Shown: positions 20,591 through 30,018 of the stretch, in pieces | Position numbering within the stretch: the first letter of the stretch is position 1 | How the letters are laid out: the number at the start of each line of letters is the position of its first letter | Origin: Pseudidiomarina aquimaris | Lineage (GTDB): Bacteria; Pseudomonadota; Gammaproteobacteria; Enterobacterales; Alteromonadaceae | Reading direction: 5' to 3' | Assembly: GCF_003987395.1 (NCBI RefSeq) | Contig: NZ_PIPT01000001.1 | Span: 372,001 to 436,000 of the forward strand | DNA: 64,000 nucleotides | Notes under the pieces: generated by a model | Told to the model about the DNA's origin: nothing | The model's database searches: none | The model's input: only the letters and a program-made list of their open reading frames with translations | Program-made: the position numbers and the translations under genes

Positions 20591-20597
20591 CAGGCCA

Positions 20598-21146
20598 TTA
20601 GCCATCGCTGAATTTGTCAGCGATGGCTTTCTCCGGCTTGATGGGAGTTGGTACAGCCGGTGTACCAACATATAAAAAGCCGACAATCGTATCTTCCGAT
20701 TTGGCATCTAATGCCGCCTGCACCGATGCATCCTCAGCAAACCAACCCGTCCGCCATATTGCTCCCAACCCTTGGGCAAAAGCAGCTTGTTGCAGCAGTA
20801 ATGTCGCACAAGCGGCACTTGCGAATTGTTCGTCGCGAGGCACCTTTTCATGCGCTTGGTAGTCGAGTAGACAGGCGATGACCATGGGTGCCCGCAAAGG
20901 CATCTGACTTGCTTGGATGCAAGCCTCCTCGCTCAGCCCCTTCGCTTGCGCGGCGGCTTGAAAGATGCTGCCTAAACGCTGGCGCTGCTCGCCTTGAAAC
21001 ACCACGAATCGATACGGCATCAACGCCATATGATCAGGTGCGCGCCCCGCGGCTTTTTGCATCACGGCAAATTGTTCCGCTGTCGGACCTGGCTCGATCA
21101 GACGCGGCATAGATGAGCGAGTCGTTAAGAGTTCTAAAGCTTGCAT
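20598..21146 (-). CDS. YdjA-like nitroreductase family protein
   Basis: This 182-residue FMN-dependent nitroreductase family protein matches the small E. coli YdjA (183 residues). It begins with the FMN-binding segment LLTTRSSMPRLIEPGP and ends with a typical GFLYVGTPAVPT. The physiological substrate of YdjA proteins is unknown. Its last 10 codons lie within a strong stem-loop that probably ends asnS transcription from the other strand. Confidence 0.85.
   Translation of the reverse strand: MQALELLTTRSSMPRLIEPGPTAEQFAVMQKAAGRAPDHMALMPYRFVVFQGEQRQRLGSIFQAAAQAKGLSEEACIQASQMPLRAPMVIACLLDYQAHEKVPRDEQFASAACATLLLQQAAFAQGLGAIWRTGWFAEDASVQAALDAKSEDTIVGFLYVGTPAVPTPIKPEKAIADKFSDG
20600..20630 (+). terminator. 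Terminator of asnS embedded in the end of the convergent nitroreductase gene
   Basis: AGCCATCGCTG (20600-20610) pairs perfectly with CAGCGATGGCT (20618-20628) over a 7-nt loop and is followed by TTT on the plus strand. It lies 10 nt after the asnS stop, inside the coding sequence of the opposing gene. Confidence 0.6.
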
Positions 21147-21293
21147 AAATAGGATTCACTTCCTCAAAGCATCAATCTGCCAGTAGCTTAGCAAAGGATC
21201 ATGCTCTGTTACATTGTCAGGCTAGTTTATTTCATTAATGTTCAGTATTCTTCATCATTAACTAAATTAAGTGCAAGTAAAGGTGCTGAACAC

Positions 21294-23153
21294 ATGAGTG
21301 GTATCGCAAACGTCTTTAAGAAGCTTCTCGGACTGATCAATGGGATCCGTAAGGTTCTTTTAAATGTCATCTTTTTCCTTCTTCTGTTCTTCGTCGTAGC
21401 GATTCTCGTTGCTGATGATGAACCTATTATGGTGCCCGAAAACGGCGTTCTCGTAGTCAAATTGAACGGTACCTTGGTCGAAGAGGAAACCTGGGTTGAC
21501 CCCATGGATCGTTTCTTCAACGATGCCTTAGGTTCACCAAGTACACCACCGGAAACGCTGCTTAGTTCAGTGGTCGAAAGTATCGACCGTGCCGCAAACG
21601 ATCAGCGTATTAGCGGTATCTACCTGGACTTAAGTCGTTTCGCTGGTGGCGGTTTGAATAAGATGGAGCAAGTTGCCGAAGCCTTACTGCGCTTCCGTGA
21701 ATCAGGTAAGCCTGTCTACAGCTACGCGGATTATTACACGCAATCACAGTATTACCTCGCTGCGCATGCCGATGGTATTTACCTTAATCCATTGGGAGCG
21801 ATGATGTTTGAAGGCATGGGCGGCTACCGCTTGTACTTCAAAGATCTACTCGAGAAACTCAAAGTCAGCACTCATGTATTCAAAGTTGGCGCCTACAAAT
21901 CAGCCGTCGAGCCCTACACCCGCAACGATATGTCTGAGCAAGCGCGTGAAGCGAACGCCGAGCTGTATGACGCATTGTGGCAGACCTTTGTTGGCCGTAT
22001 AGAACAGCAACGCACGATTGATCCTCGTCTGCTCAGTGGCACCATTGATGACTTCCAAGCGATGCTAGCTGAGAATAACGAGGACATGGCACAAGTTGCA
22101 CTCAACGGCGGTCTCGTCGATGAGTTGCTGACGCGCGAGGCCTTCCGTAGCCAGATGATCAATTTAACTGGGCTAGATGAAGACGAGAAAAGCTGGCGCC
22201 GTATCAATCATGAAAACTATCTCGAAGCCAAAGCGATGCAACTTGAACTGGCTACAGAGCAAGAAGCAAGTGCCAACGAAATCGCGGTGGTTGTTGCCCG
22301 TGGCGTCATTGTTGACGGATACCAAAAGCCTGGTGGTGTGGGTGGCGATTCGACCGCTGAGTTACTTCGCCGCGCCCGTTTAAATGACAATACGAAGGCA
22401 GTGGTGCTGCGCATCGATAGTCCTGGTGGTAGTGGTTTTGCCTCTGAAGTGATTCGCCAGGAAGTCCTCGAATTACAAGCTGCTGGTATTCCTGTCATCG
22501 CCTCGATGTCATCGGTTGCCGCCTCGGGTGGTTACTGGATCGCTGCAAGCGCCGACCAAATTTGGGCAACGCCAACCACCATCACTGGTTCTATCGGCGT
22601 TTTTGGTATGTTCTTTACCATTGAAGACTCGCTTGCTCACATTGGCGTCTATAACGATGGTTATCACACCACCGAAATGCCGGTGATGGATATTACCCGC
22701 CCACTACCTGAAGAGGCTAAAGTGGTCGTACAAAGCTCGATTGAGAAATTCTATCGTGACTTTGTCAGTATGGTAGCCGACAGTCGTGGCATGACGTATG
22801 AGCAAGTCCATGAGGTTGCTCAGGGTCGCGTTTGGACCGGAACGAAAGCCCAAGAGCTCGGTTTGGTTGATAACCTTGGTGACCTCGATGCCGCCATCGA
22901 TGCCGCTGCGCAGGTCGCCAACCTTGACGACTATCAGGTGGTCAGCGTTGAACCTGAATTAAGCGCACGTGAGCGCTTCTTGCGCGACTTCTTTGGTCAG
23001 GCCGAAGTTTTCTTGCCTGTCACCACGACTCCACGTACCATCGACCCGATTAAACAACAGCTGCAAGGTGTGTGGAGTGAAGTGCAGATGGTCTCCAAGT
23101 TTAATGACCCGCAAGGCGTCTACTTGTTATGTGAGCTCTGCCCATTGCCTTAG
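21294..23153 (+). CDS. sppA: Signal peptide peptidase SppA, 67 kDa type
   Basis: SppA is an inner-membrane serine protease with a Ser-Lys dyad that degrades leftover signal peptides. The 619-residue, double-domain form matches E. coli SppA (618). A membrane helix lies at about residues 22-43 (VLLNVIFFLLLFFVVAILVA). The catalytic lysine is in GAYKSAVEPYTRNDMS near residue 205 and the serine in SSVAASGGYWIA near 405. The ATG at 21294 is preceded by AAGGTG and is preferred over an in-frame ATG at 21201. It is followed 28 nt later by ansA, as in E. coli. Confidence 0.95.
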   Translation: MSGIANVFKKLLGLINGIRKVLLNVIFFLLLFFVVAILVADDEPIMVPENGVLVVKLNGTLVEEETWVDPMDRFFNDALGSPSTPPETLLSSVVESIDRAANDQRISGIYLDLSRFAGGGLNKMEQVAEALLRFRESGKPVYSYADYYTQSQYYLAAHADGIYLNPLGAMMFEGMGGYRLYFKDLLEKLKVSTHVFKVGAYKSAVEPYTRNDMSEQAREANAELYDALWQTFVGRIEQQRTIDPRLLSGTIDDFQAMLAENNEDMAQVALNGGLVDELLTREAFRSQMINLTGLDEDEKSWRRINHENYLEAKAMQLELATEQEASANEIAVVVARGVIVDGYQKPGGVGGDSTAELLRRARLNDNTKAVVLRIDSPGGSGFASEVIRQEVLELQAAGIPVIASMSSVAASGGYWIAASADQIWATPTTITGSIGVFGMFFTIEDSLAHIGVYNDGYHTTEMPVMDITRPLPEEAKVVVQSSIEKFYRDFVSMVADSRGMTYEQVHEVAQGRVWTGTKAQELGLVDNLGDLDAAIDAAAQVANLDDYQVVSVEPELSARERFLRDFFGQAEVFLPVTTTPRTIDPIKQQLQGVWSEVQMVSKFNDPQGVYLLCELCPLP

Positions 23154-23181
23154 ACTTGCCATAATTGGGTTTGAATGAGAC

Positions 23182-24198
23182 ATGACACAACAACGTAAGC
23201 GCATTTATGTCGCCTACACTGGCGGTACCATAGGTATGCAAAAATCGGCGCAGGGCTATGTTCCTGCGCCGGGCTTTTTAACCGCCTGCGTAAACAAAAT
23301 GCCAGAGTTCTTCCGTGCCGAAATGCCGCTATTTGATATCCATGAGTATCACCCGCTTATGGATTCGTCTGATATGTCGCCGGAGGACTGGCAGCGCATT
23401 GCTGATGATATTCAGGCAAACTACGCCGACTATGATGGCTTCGTGATTCTCCATGGTACCGACACCATGGCCTACACTGCATCAGCACTATCCTTTATGT
23501 TTGAGAACCTCGGCAAACCGGTGATTATTACCGGTTCACAAATCCCGCTGGCAGAACTTCGCTCCGATGGGCAAACCAATTTGTTGAATGCCCTCTATAT
23601 CGCGGCAAATTATCCCATTCACGAAGTTGGATTGTTCTTTAACAACCGTTTGTATCGTGGCAATCGCGCCACGAAAGCCGATGCCAACGGCTTTAATGCC
23701 TTCGAGTCACCCAATTTCCGTCCGCTCCTCGAAGCCGGTATTCAAATCAGCGTCAAAGCTGGCACGGTCAAACCACTCGATACGACTCCATTGCGAGTAG
23801 CACCCGTGACACCGCAAGCCATCGGGGTACTCACACTTTATCCAGGAATATCACCGGTGCTATTTGACCACTTGCTGCAACAACCGGTGAAAGCCTTGAT
23901 TATGCAAAGCTACGGCGTTGGCAATGCACCGCAAAACCGTGAACTGTTGGCCAGTTTGGAACGTGGTGTGAACGCTGGGGTTACCGTGCTCAACTGTACC
24001 CAATGCTTTAAAGGTAAGGTCAACATGGAAGGCTATGCAACGGGCAACGCCTTGGCTGAGATCGGCGTCATTAGCGGTTACGATATGACCATTGAAGCGG
24101 CGTTGACTAAGTTACATTATTTGCTGTCGCAAAATCTACCACAAGCAGAGCTTGAACGCTGCTTGCAGACTGATCTACGCGGTGAACTTTCCGCGTAA
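23182..24198 (+). CDS. ansA: Type I (cytoplasmic) L-asparaginase
   Basis: AnsA hydrolyses asparagine to aspartate and ammonia. The 338-residue protein equals E. coli AnsA in length and has both catalytic threonine motifs: YTGGTIGMQKS near residue 13 and LHGTDTMAYTA near 89, with conserved GSQIPLAELRSDG near 117. No signal peptide is present, so it is cytoplasmic. It probably shares an operon with sppA. Confidence 0.95.
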   Translation: MTQQRKRIYVAYTGGTIGMQKSAQGYVPAPGFLTACVNKMPEFFRAEMPLFDIHEYHPLMDSSDMSPEDWQRIADDIQANYADYDGFVILHGTDTMAYTASALSFMFENLGKPVIITGSQIPLAELRSDGQTNLLNALYIAANYPIHEVGLFFNNRLYRGNRATKADANGFNAFESPNFRPLLEAGIQISVKAGTVKPLDTTPLRVAPVTPQAIGVLTLYPGISPVLFDHLLQQPVKALIMQSYGVGNAPQNRELLASLERGVNAGVTVLNCTQCFKGKVNMEGYATGNALAEIGVISGYDMTIEAALTKLHYLLSQNLPQAELERCLQTDLRGELSA

Positions 24199-24250
24199 GT
24201 CAGTTATGCTATCTGCTTAACACTTAAAACAACAACGATAAGAATAAACT

Positions 24251-25594
24251 ATGGCTGCAACCTCTCCAGCATTCTCTTCACGTATCGGCTTCATTCTTGC
24301 GGCGGCAGGTTCAGCCGTTGGCGTCGGCAATATTTGGGGCTTTCCTACGCAAGCTGCAAGCAATGGCGGTGGTGCCTTTTTACTCGTCTATTTAGTGATG
24401 ATCCTCGCCCTAGCCTACCCCATGCTGGTGGCGGAACTTACTATTGGGCGTTTACGTCAGCAGAATCCGATTGAAGCCTTGCGGAATCTGAGCGAGCGCC
24501 GCGGTTGGCGCTTTTTTGGCGCCTTTACCGGTATCGTTGCATTGATCGTGCTGTCGCTGATTTTGAGCTTTTACGCTATCGTCTCAGGCTGGCTATTAGC
24601 CTTTATGTTTGCGCCTGCTGCTGAATTAGCCGGCTTTCCTGCTGCGGCTGAGTGGTTAACCGCCTTTAGTGTCGAGCGCAACCTCATCATGATGGCGCTG
24701 TTTTTATTACTCACCATTCATGTAGTACGCTCCGGTGTGACCGAGGGTATCGAGCGTTGGTCGAGCCGGCTTATGCCATTACTGTTCGTTCTATTGGTGG
24801 CAATGGTGATTTATATCCTGACCCTTCCAGGAGCGACCGACGGCTTAAAAATGTATCTTACACCGGACTTTTCGCGGGTGTTTGACCCTAATTTGATTAT
24901 TCGTGCCATGGGCCAAGCTTTCTTCTCGCTTTCCATTGGTGCTGCTTGCATGATGACCTATGGCGCCTATCTGTCTAAACAAGAGAACCTGCCTCGTACC
25001 GCAGGCTGGGTAGCAGGTCTTGATACCTCGGTTGCCTTTTTGGCGGGCTTACTCATTCTACCGGCGATGTTCGCCGCACAAGAACTAGGTGTTGTCATTT
25101 ATGATGACGCGGGCGCTTTACTATCATCCGATACGCTGGTCTTCGCAGTGCTTCCGGCAATGTTTGACTCGATGGGAAGTGCTGGCCTTTGGGTTGCCTT
25201 TGCCTTTTTCGCCTTAATGGTCATTGCGGCGATTACCTCATCGATTTCGATGCTTGAAGCCCCCGTCAACGCTTTACGCGAAGAAACCGGTCAACCACGT
25301 TCTCAAATGGCTTGGCTTGTTGGCCTCAGTATTGGTGCCATTTCGGCGCTGATTATTCTGAAGTTTAATACTTTGTTTGGTCTCGTAATTACAGTGACGA
25401 CCGTCTACATGCAGCCGCTCTTGGGTCTTACCTTTGGTGTTATGCTGACTTGGGTCTTACGCCAAAACTATTTGCTAAAAGCCTTGCAAGAAGGCGCCCC
25501 AGACATCCAGAAGTCATGGTTCTGGAAAATCTGGCCATGGTACGTGAAGTTCGTTTGCCCAGTACTGATTTTACTGGTGATTTGGCGCGGCTAA
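24251..25594 (+). CDS. Sodium-dependent transporter, NSS/SNF family
   Basis: This 447-residue membrane protein belongs to the neurotransmitter:sodium symporter family (LeuT/YocR-like). TM1 shows the unwound substrate and sodium site in [20 protein letters not shown] (residues 12-31), followed by [15 protein letters not shown] in TM2; about eleven hydrophobic segments follow. Bacterial members transport amino acids with Na+, but substrate cannot be read from the sequence. It lies 52 nt after ansA and its stop overlaps the convergent prpD-like gene by 4 nt. Confidence 0.9.
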   Translation: MAATSPAFSSRIGFILAAAGSAVGVGNIWGFPTQAASNGGGAFLLVYLVMILALAYPMLVAELTIGRLRQQNPIEALRNLSERRGWRFFGAFTGIVALIVLSLILSFYAIVSGWLLAFMFAPAAELAGFPAAAEWLTAFSVERNLIMMALFLLLTIHVVRSGVTEGIERWSSRLMPLLFVLLVAMVIYILTLPGATDGLKMYLTPDFSRVFDPNLIIRAMGQAFFSLSIGAACMMTYGAYLSKQENLPRTAGWVAGLDTSVAFLAGLLILPAMFAAQELGVVIYDDAGALLSSDTLVFAVLPAMFDSMGSAGLWVAFAFFALMVIAAITSSISMLEAPVNALREETGQPRSQMAWLVGLSIGAISALIILKFNTLFGLVITVTTVYMQPLLGLTFGVMLTWVLRQNYLLKALQEGAPDIQKSWFWKIWPWYVKFVCPVLILLVIWRG

Positions 25595-27075
25595 ATAACT
25601 AATAATTGCATTAGTTCGGTCACGGACGTTTTACAAAAGCGTTCGTGATCGCCGCATAACTCCTCTATTTGCGCCACTCGCGCTGCCGGAAAGCGCGTCG
25701 CTAAATTCGCACTGAACTTCTTCTCTAAAACTGGGATCCCCTCTTTGCGACGTTGACGATGTCCAATCGGATAGTGCACGGCAACTTGCTCGGTCTGTGT
25801 GCCGTCTTTAAAAAACACTTGCAGGGCATTGGCAATCGAACGCTTATCACGGTTTAGATAATCTTCACTGTAAGAGCTATCTTCGACCACCTCCATGCGT
25901 TCACGCAGCGCATCAATTTCCGGATGTGCCTGATGAAAACTATCCTCGTAATGGTCGGCAGTTAACTCACCAAACAACAATGGCACCGCAACCATGTATT
26001 GCAAACAATGGTCGCGATCTGCCGGATTCGCCAGCTTCCCTTGTTTCGAAATAATACGAATTGCCGACTCATGGGTAGTGATCACAATTTTATCGATCGC
26101 ATCGATACGGTCTTGTACCTCAGGATGGAGCGTCATTGCAGCCTCACAGGCGGTTTGGGCATGAAATTCAGCAGGGAAAGAAAGCTTAAAGAGAATGTTC
26201 TCCATGACATAACTACTGTAGTCTTGCGGCACACTAAAGCGCCATTTTTCCTGGGGCTTTAATTGCTGGTCCTTATTGGTTTTATTGAAAGAAACCTCAT
26301 AGAATCCCCATTGCTGAGCTGATAACGCACTAGGGATCCCCATTTCGTCACGCATGGCAATATCGGCGAGGCGCACCGCACGACTGGTCGCATCCCCTGC
26401 CGCCCACGATTTTCGCGAACCGGCATTCGGTGCATGGCGGTAGGTACGCAAAGCCTGCCCGTCCACCCACGCATGGGAAATGGCTGCTAACAGTTGTTCA
26501 CGAGTGCCGCCCATAAGCCAGGTAGCCACGGCGGTCGAAGCCACTTTCACCAGAACCACATGGTCAAGGCCCACGCGATTAAAGCTATTCTCCAGGGCAA
26601 GTATTCCCTGTATTTCATGGGCCTTAATCATTGCTTCAAGGACCGTTTTCATCCGCAAGGCGGGCTTACCAACGGCCTCACGCTGCTGCGAGATAAAGTC
26701 GCAAAGGGCTAAAATAGCGCCTAAATTATCGGAAGGATGCCCCCATTCAGCCGCAAGCCAAGTGTCGTTGTAATCAAGCCAGCGCACGCAACAGCCAATA
26801 TCCCAAGCCGCTTTGACTGGATCAAGCACATGCGAAGTGCCTGGCACACGGGCCCCATGTGGCACCTGAGTCCCTGTCACGAGCGGCCCCAGATGCTTCG
26901 TACATTCTGGATAACGGAGGGCTAGCAAGCCGCAGCCTAGGGTATCCATAAAGCAATGACGTGCGGTTTGCCAAGCGGTCTCGCTATCGATCTGAGCATA
27001 TAATACATAGTCAGCGATAGCCTGAATTTCGGCATCATAATCAGGACGATCGGTTCGATCAAAAGTGGATCCCAT
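25591..27075 (-). CDS. prpD: MmgE/PrpD family protein, probable 2-methylcitrate dehydratase
   Basis: PrpD dehydrates 2-methylcitrate in the methylcitrate cycle that disposes of propionyl-CoA from valine, isoleucine, methionine and odd-chain fatty acids. The 494-residue protein resembles E. coli PrpD (483), with [18 protein letters not shown] near residue 43, [21 protein letters not shown] near 100 and the [16 protein letters not shown] segment near 225. The ATG at 27075 has a very strong AGGAGGAA 6 nt upstream; an in-frame start at 27138 is unlikely. No prpB, prpC, acnD or prpF lies in the window, so it is solitary here. Confidence 0.85.
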   Translation of the reverse strand: MGSTFDRTDRPDYDAEIQAIADYVLYAQIDSETAWQTARHCFMDTLGCGLLALRYPECTKHLGPLVTGTQVPHGARVPGTSHVLDPVKAAWDIGCCVRWLDYNDTWLAAEWGHPSDNLGAILALCDFISQQREAVGKPALRMKTVLEAMIKAHEIQGILALENSFNRVGLDHVVLVKVASTAVATWLMGGTREQLLAAISHAWVDGQALRTYRHAPNAGSRKSWAAGDATSRAVRLADIAMRDEMGIPSALSAQQWGFYEVSFNKTNKDQQLKPQEKWRFSVPQDYSSYVMENILFKLSFPAEFHAQTACEAAMTLHPEVQDRIDAIDKIVITTHESAIRIISKQGKLANPADRDHCLQYMVAVPLLFGELTADHYEDSFHQAHPEIDALRERMEVVEDSSYSEDYLNRDKRSIANALQVFFKDGTQTEQVAVHYPIGHRQRRKEGIPVLEKKFSANLATRFPAARVAQIEELCGDHERFCKTSVTELMQLLVI

Positions 27076-27118
27076 AGCGTTCCTCCTGCTCTTTCCGTTA
27101 CGAAATATCATGGTAGAT

Positions 27119-27153
27119 AAAAAAACGCTCGGGACCAATTAAGAGTCCCGAGC
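27119..27153 (-). terminator. Rho-independent terminator downstream of tatD
   Basis: On the minus strand a perfect 9-bp stem (GCTCGGGAC at 27145-27153 with GTCCCGAGC at 27127-27135, 9-nt loop) is followed by seven U residues (27119-27125). It closes the pabC-mltG-tmk-holB-pilZ-tatD transcript before prpD. Confidence 0.85.
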
Positions 27154-27163
27154 CTAGGGGAAT

Positions 27164-27181
27164 GGCTCAAGGGATTGAGCC
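27164..27181 (-). other. Second small stem-loop in the tatD-prpD gap
   Basis: GGCTCAA (27164-27170) and TTGAGCC (27175-27181) form a 7-bp stem with a 4-nt GGGA loop, just before the main terminator on the minus strand. It may back up termination or stabilise the 3' end. Confidence 0.4.
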
Positions 27182-27278
27182 GTGCGCTAACTCGATAAAA
27201 TTCGAAGGTAAGATTCAGTGTAGACAACAAAAAAAACTTTGCTAAATTTTTTTGCGATCTTTGCACACTTTTTTGTAA

Positions 27279-28070
27279 TTAAATCGACTGCGGCGTGACA
27301 CGCTTGAAGAGTTCGAAGAAATTCTGCGTTGTTTGGGCCGCCACTTCTGCCAACGTGAGACCTTTGATATCGGCGACACATTTGGCTACATCTGCAACAT
27401 AAGCGGGCTGGTTTTGTTTGCCACGATGCGGTACTGGCGCTAACCATGGACTATCTGTCTCAATCAACAACTTGTCCAACGGTAGTTTTTTAACCACGTC
27501 GCGTAACTCACTGGCATTGCGAAAACTGGCAATACCGGAAATTGAGATAAAGAAATCAAGATCATCAATGGCTTGGCGCGCCATTTCGTACGATTCAGTA
27601 AAGCAATGCAACACTCCACCACATCGCTCTGCATGGCCATCGCGCAGCAGTCCGAGGGTGTCGTCACGTGCATCGCGGGTATGAATAATAAGCGGTTTAT
27701 CGACTGCGTTTGCGAGTTCAATGTGATAAGCAAAGCTCTCTTGCTGAACCTGTTTACTATCGGGATCGTAAAAATAATCAAGTCCGGTCTCACCGACCGC
27801 AACCACCTCTTCTTCGCGGACATACGCAGCTAACTGATCTTTGATCAAAGCATGTTTGGCGATATATAGAGGATGCACACCACAGGAAATGGCGACTTGA
27901 GGAAAGCGCGCGACGAGCTCACGCATGCTTGGAAAATCTTCGAGCGTCACACCGATACAGAGCATTTGCTGCACGCCAGCCTGTTTCGCGTTGCTTAAAA
28001 CCTGCTCTATGGAACCGTCGAACTCATCGAGTTTTAATTTATCGAGATGACAGTGTGAATCTATAAACAC
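27279..28070 (-). CDS. tatD: TatD family metal-dependent hydrolase
   Basis: This 263-residue TIM-barrel hydrolase of the TatD/YcfH family (metal-dependent deoxyribonucleases) begins with the metal motif MFIDSHCHLDKL and has GETGLDYFYD near residue 93, IIHTRDA near 128, HCFTES near 155 and ETDSPWLAPVPHRGK near 204. It is the last gene of the tmk-holB-pilZ cluster, matching the YcfH (rather than tatABC-linked) position in E. coli. Confidence 0.92.
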   Translation of the reverse strand: MFIDSHCHLDKLKLDEFDGSIEQVLSNAKQAGVQQMLCIGVTLEDFPSMRELVARFPQVAISCGVHPLYIAKHALIKDQLAAYVREEEVVAVGETGLDYFYDPDSKQVQQESFAYHIELANAVDKPLIIHTRDARDDTLGLLRDGHAERCGGVLHCFTESYEMARQAIDDLDFFISISGIASFRNASELRDVVKKLPLDKLLIETDSPWLAPVPHRGKQNQPAYVADVAKCVADIKGLTLAEVAAQTTQNFFELFKRVTPQSI

Positions 28071-28096
28071 AGCGACTCCTTAACGGTGTGTTGGAT

Positions 28097-28423
28097 TTAC
28101 ATGGTCGCCGTTGGTGCGCTCGACTCCCCTAAATGCCCAAGCAGGGTTTCAATACGGTTACGCAAGTGCGATTTATCTTCAGTAAATTGCACGCCGACCC
28201 CGCGTTGGTCTGCGCGACCCGGGCGTAACGGCGCTAACCAAACGACTTTGCCTTTGACCAGAGTTTCCTCTGAATCACCTGGCAATTGTACCAACAACGC
28301 CATCTCGTCACCAATAGCATAGGGTTCATCGGTAGCCACAAAAATGGCCCCACCTTTGATGAAGGGCATATACAAGCGACGCAGTTGTTCTTCTGATTTT
28401 AAATGAATTCGCTTTGCAGCCAT
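28097..28423 (-). CDS. pilZ: PilZ domain protein (type IV pilus-type PilZ)
   Basis: This 108-residue single-domain protein resembles Pseudomonas PilZ, needed for type IV pilus assembly: RRLYMPFIKGGAIFVATDE near residue 15 and GKVVWLAPL ... GVGVQF in the middle. Like that protein it lacks the full RxxxR and D/NxSxxG c-di-GMP motifs. Its location between holB and tatD is the same as in Pseudomonas. I choose the ATG at 28423 (GAGGTG 9 nt upstream, 2 nt after the holB stop) rather than the GTG at 28435. Confidence 0.9.
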   Translation of the reverse strand: MAAKRIHLKSEEQLRRLYMPFIKGGAIFVATDEPYAIGDEMALLVQLPGDSEETLVKGKVVWLAPLRPGRADQRGVGVQFTEDKSHLRNRIETLLGHLGESSAPTATM

Positions 28424-28425
28424 GG

Positions 28426-29379
28426 CTAGAGCCACCTCATCCAGAGTTCTTGTAATAATAGTGGGCCATTTAGACCGCTCTGTTCATTGGTTTGCTGTCG
28501 GATACCATAACATAATTGTAACCAAGAACTTAAATCTGTCACGTTATAATTCTTATTACGTAAAAATTGTTGCTGCGCTGGGCGTTGCTCTGGCATCAGT
28601 AAATCTTGATCGGCGAGGCCTTGCTGCACCCGAATTAGCTCTTGTAGCCATTGTTCAGTCGCTAGTAACCACTCCTGAAAGTCGGTTTTGCTGACACTTG
28701 GCAAAGGCGCATCAGTAAGCACTGCCGTACTCAACTCTGCGACATAATCGCGCGGGTAGTCACCACTTTTGGCCCACTCTAATAGCGCTAAAGGCCGTTG
28801 TCGATAGCGTTGACAGGCACGTAACTCAGCTTCACTGAGAACACGGCCAAGCTTTTGTGCAAGCCATTGCTCGATTTCTGCAACCGCCGGGATATTCATC
28901 CGTAATAGCTGCATACGACTGCGCAAGGTTGGTAGCAGCCGTTCAATGCGCTCTGGTGTGACAATAAAATAGGTATCGCGGGTCGGCTCTTCGAGTGTTT
29001 TTAATAACGCATTGGCCGCCGTTACGCTGAGCTTTTCGGCATCTTGCAGCCATACTACTTTGGCCCCGGCCTGATTGGGAGTGTGTTGCAATTTAGCTAG
29101 CAGCTCACGAACTTGATCAACACTAATCGCCCGTCCTTCATTGCTGCCGACCGCATAAAAGTCTGGGTGATTGCCCGCTTTATGCAACAAGCAACTCTTG
29201 CACTGACCACACGCACGCTTCTGTGGCTGGGTGCAGAGTAATAACTTGATCCACTCCTCGACAAAGGCTGCGCTGCCCAGGTCGAGCTGCCACGGCACAC
29301 AATAGGCATGCGCTAGTTTGCCTTGTTGTTGCTCGCGCACAACTTGTTGCCAATTCTCCCTTAACCACGGCAGACTCAC
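28426..29379 (-). CDS. holB: DNA polymerase III delta' subunit
   Basis: HolB is the delta' subunit of the clamp loader, which places the beta clamp on DNA. The 317-residue protein has a zinc-binding module (CGQCKSCLLHKAGNHPDF, near residues 57-75), the AAA+ region ANALLKTLEEPTRDTYF near 127 and sensor/arginine-finger-like LRSRMQLL near 153. As in other delta' subunits the Walker A loop is degenerate. It is 3 nt after tmk and 2 nt before pilZ. Confidence 0.92.
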   Translation of the reverse strand: MSLPWLRENWQQVVREQQQGKLAHAYCVPWQLDLGSAAFVEEWIKLLLCTQPQKRACGQCKSCLLHKAGNHPDFYAVGSNEGRAISVDQVRELLAKLQHTPNQAGAKVVWLQDAEKLSVTAANALLKTLEEPTRDTYFIVTPERIERLLPTLRSRMQLLRMNIPAVAEIEQWLAQKLGRVLSEAELRACQRYRQRPLALLEWAKSGDYPRDYVAELSTAVLTDAPLPSVSKTDFQEWLLATEQWLQELIRVQQGLADQDLLMPEQRPAQQQFLRNKNYNVTDLSSWLQLCYGIRQQTNEQSGLNGPLLLQELWMRWL

Positions 29380-29382
29380 GCT

Positions 29383-30015
29383 CTATCCCCTTCCATAGGC
29401 AAATAATTCGGCTTCTAACGCATTGATCAGCGCTTGATGCACATCAGCCATCGGCTGGTCGGCGGCAATGACTTTAATGCCGCGTTCTTGTTCAGCGATT
29501 TCGAGATAGCGCGCCCGCGTGCGTTGGAAAAATGCCATTGCTTCTTGTTCAATACGGTCCAACTCGCCTCGCGCTCGCGCGCGTTCGAGGCCAATTTCCG
29601 GGTCAAGATCAAGTAACAAAGTAAGATCCGGTGAAAAATCACCCAAGACAAGCTGCTTCAACGCTTGCAGTTTGGCGTCACCAAGCTGCCGGCCTCCCCC
29701 TTGGTAAGCCCGTGAAGATAAATCATGACGATCAGCAATCACCCATTTGCCGGCAGCTAACGCTGGGCGAATCACGTTGTGTACCAGTTGCGCGCGGCTT
29801 GCATACATCAACAATAGCTCTGTTTCTGCAGTGACCTCTTCTTGCCATTGCTTTTTAACTAAGTCACGCAAGGCTTCTGCCAACGGAGTACCACCTGGCT
29901 CTCGTACCGTTAGGGTCGGTATACTTTTTGCCTGTAAATGGCTTACCAGGCTCGCAATCGCGGAACTTTTACCAGCGCCTTCTAAGCCTTCCACTACAAT
30001 AAACTTGCCCTGCAT
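29383..30015 (-). CDS. tmk: Thymidylate kinase
   Basis: Tmk phosphorylates dTMP to dTDP. The 210-residue protein has the P-loop VVEGLEGAGKSSAI at residue 7, the DRHDLSSRAYQGGGR motif near 96 and a basic LID region ERARARGELDRIE near 145. It sits in the mltG-tmk-holB order conserved in gammaproteobacteria, with 3-nt gaps on both sides. Confidence 0.95.
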   Translation of the reverse strand: MQGKFIVVEGLEGAGKSSAIASLVSHLQAKSIPTLTVREPGGTPLAEALRDLVKKQWQEEVTAETELLLMYASRAQLVHNVIRPALAAGKWVIADRHDLSSRAYQGGGRQLGDAKLQALKQLVLGDFSPDLTLLLDLDPEIGLERARARGELDRIEQEAMAFFQRTRARYLEIAEQERGIKVIAADQPMADVHQALINALEAELFAYGRG

Positions 30016-30018
30016 GGG

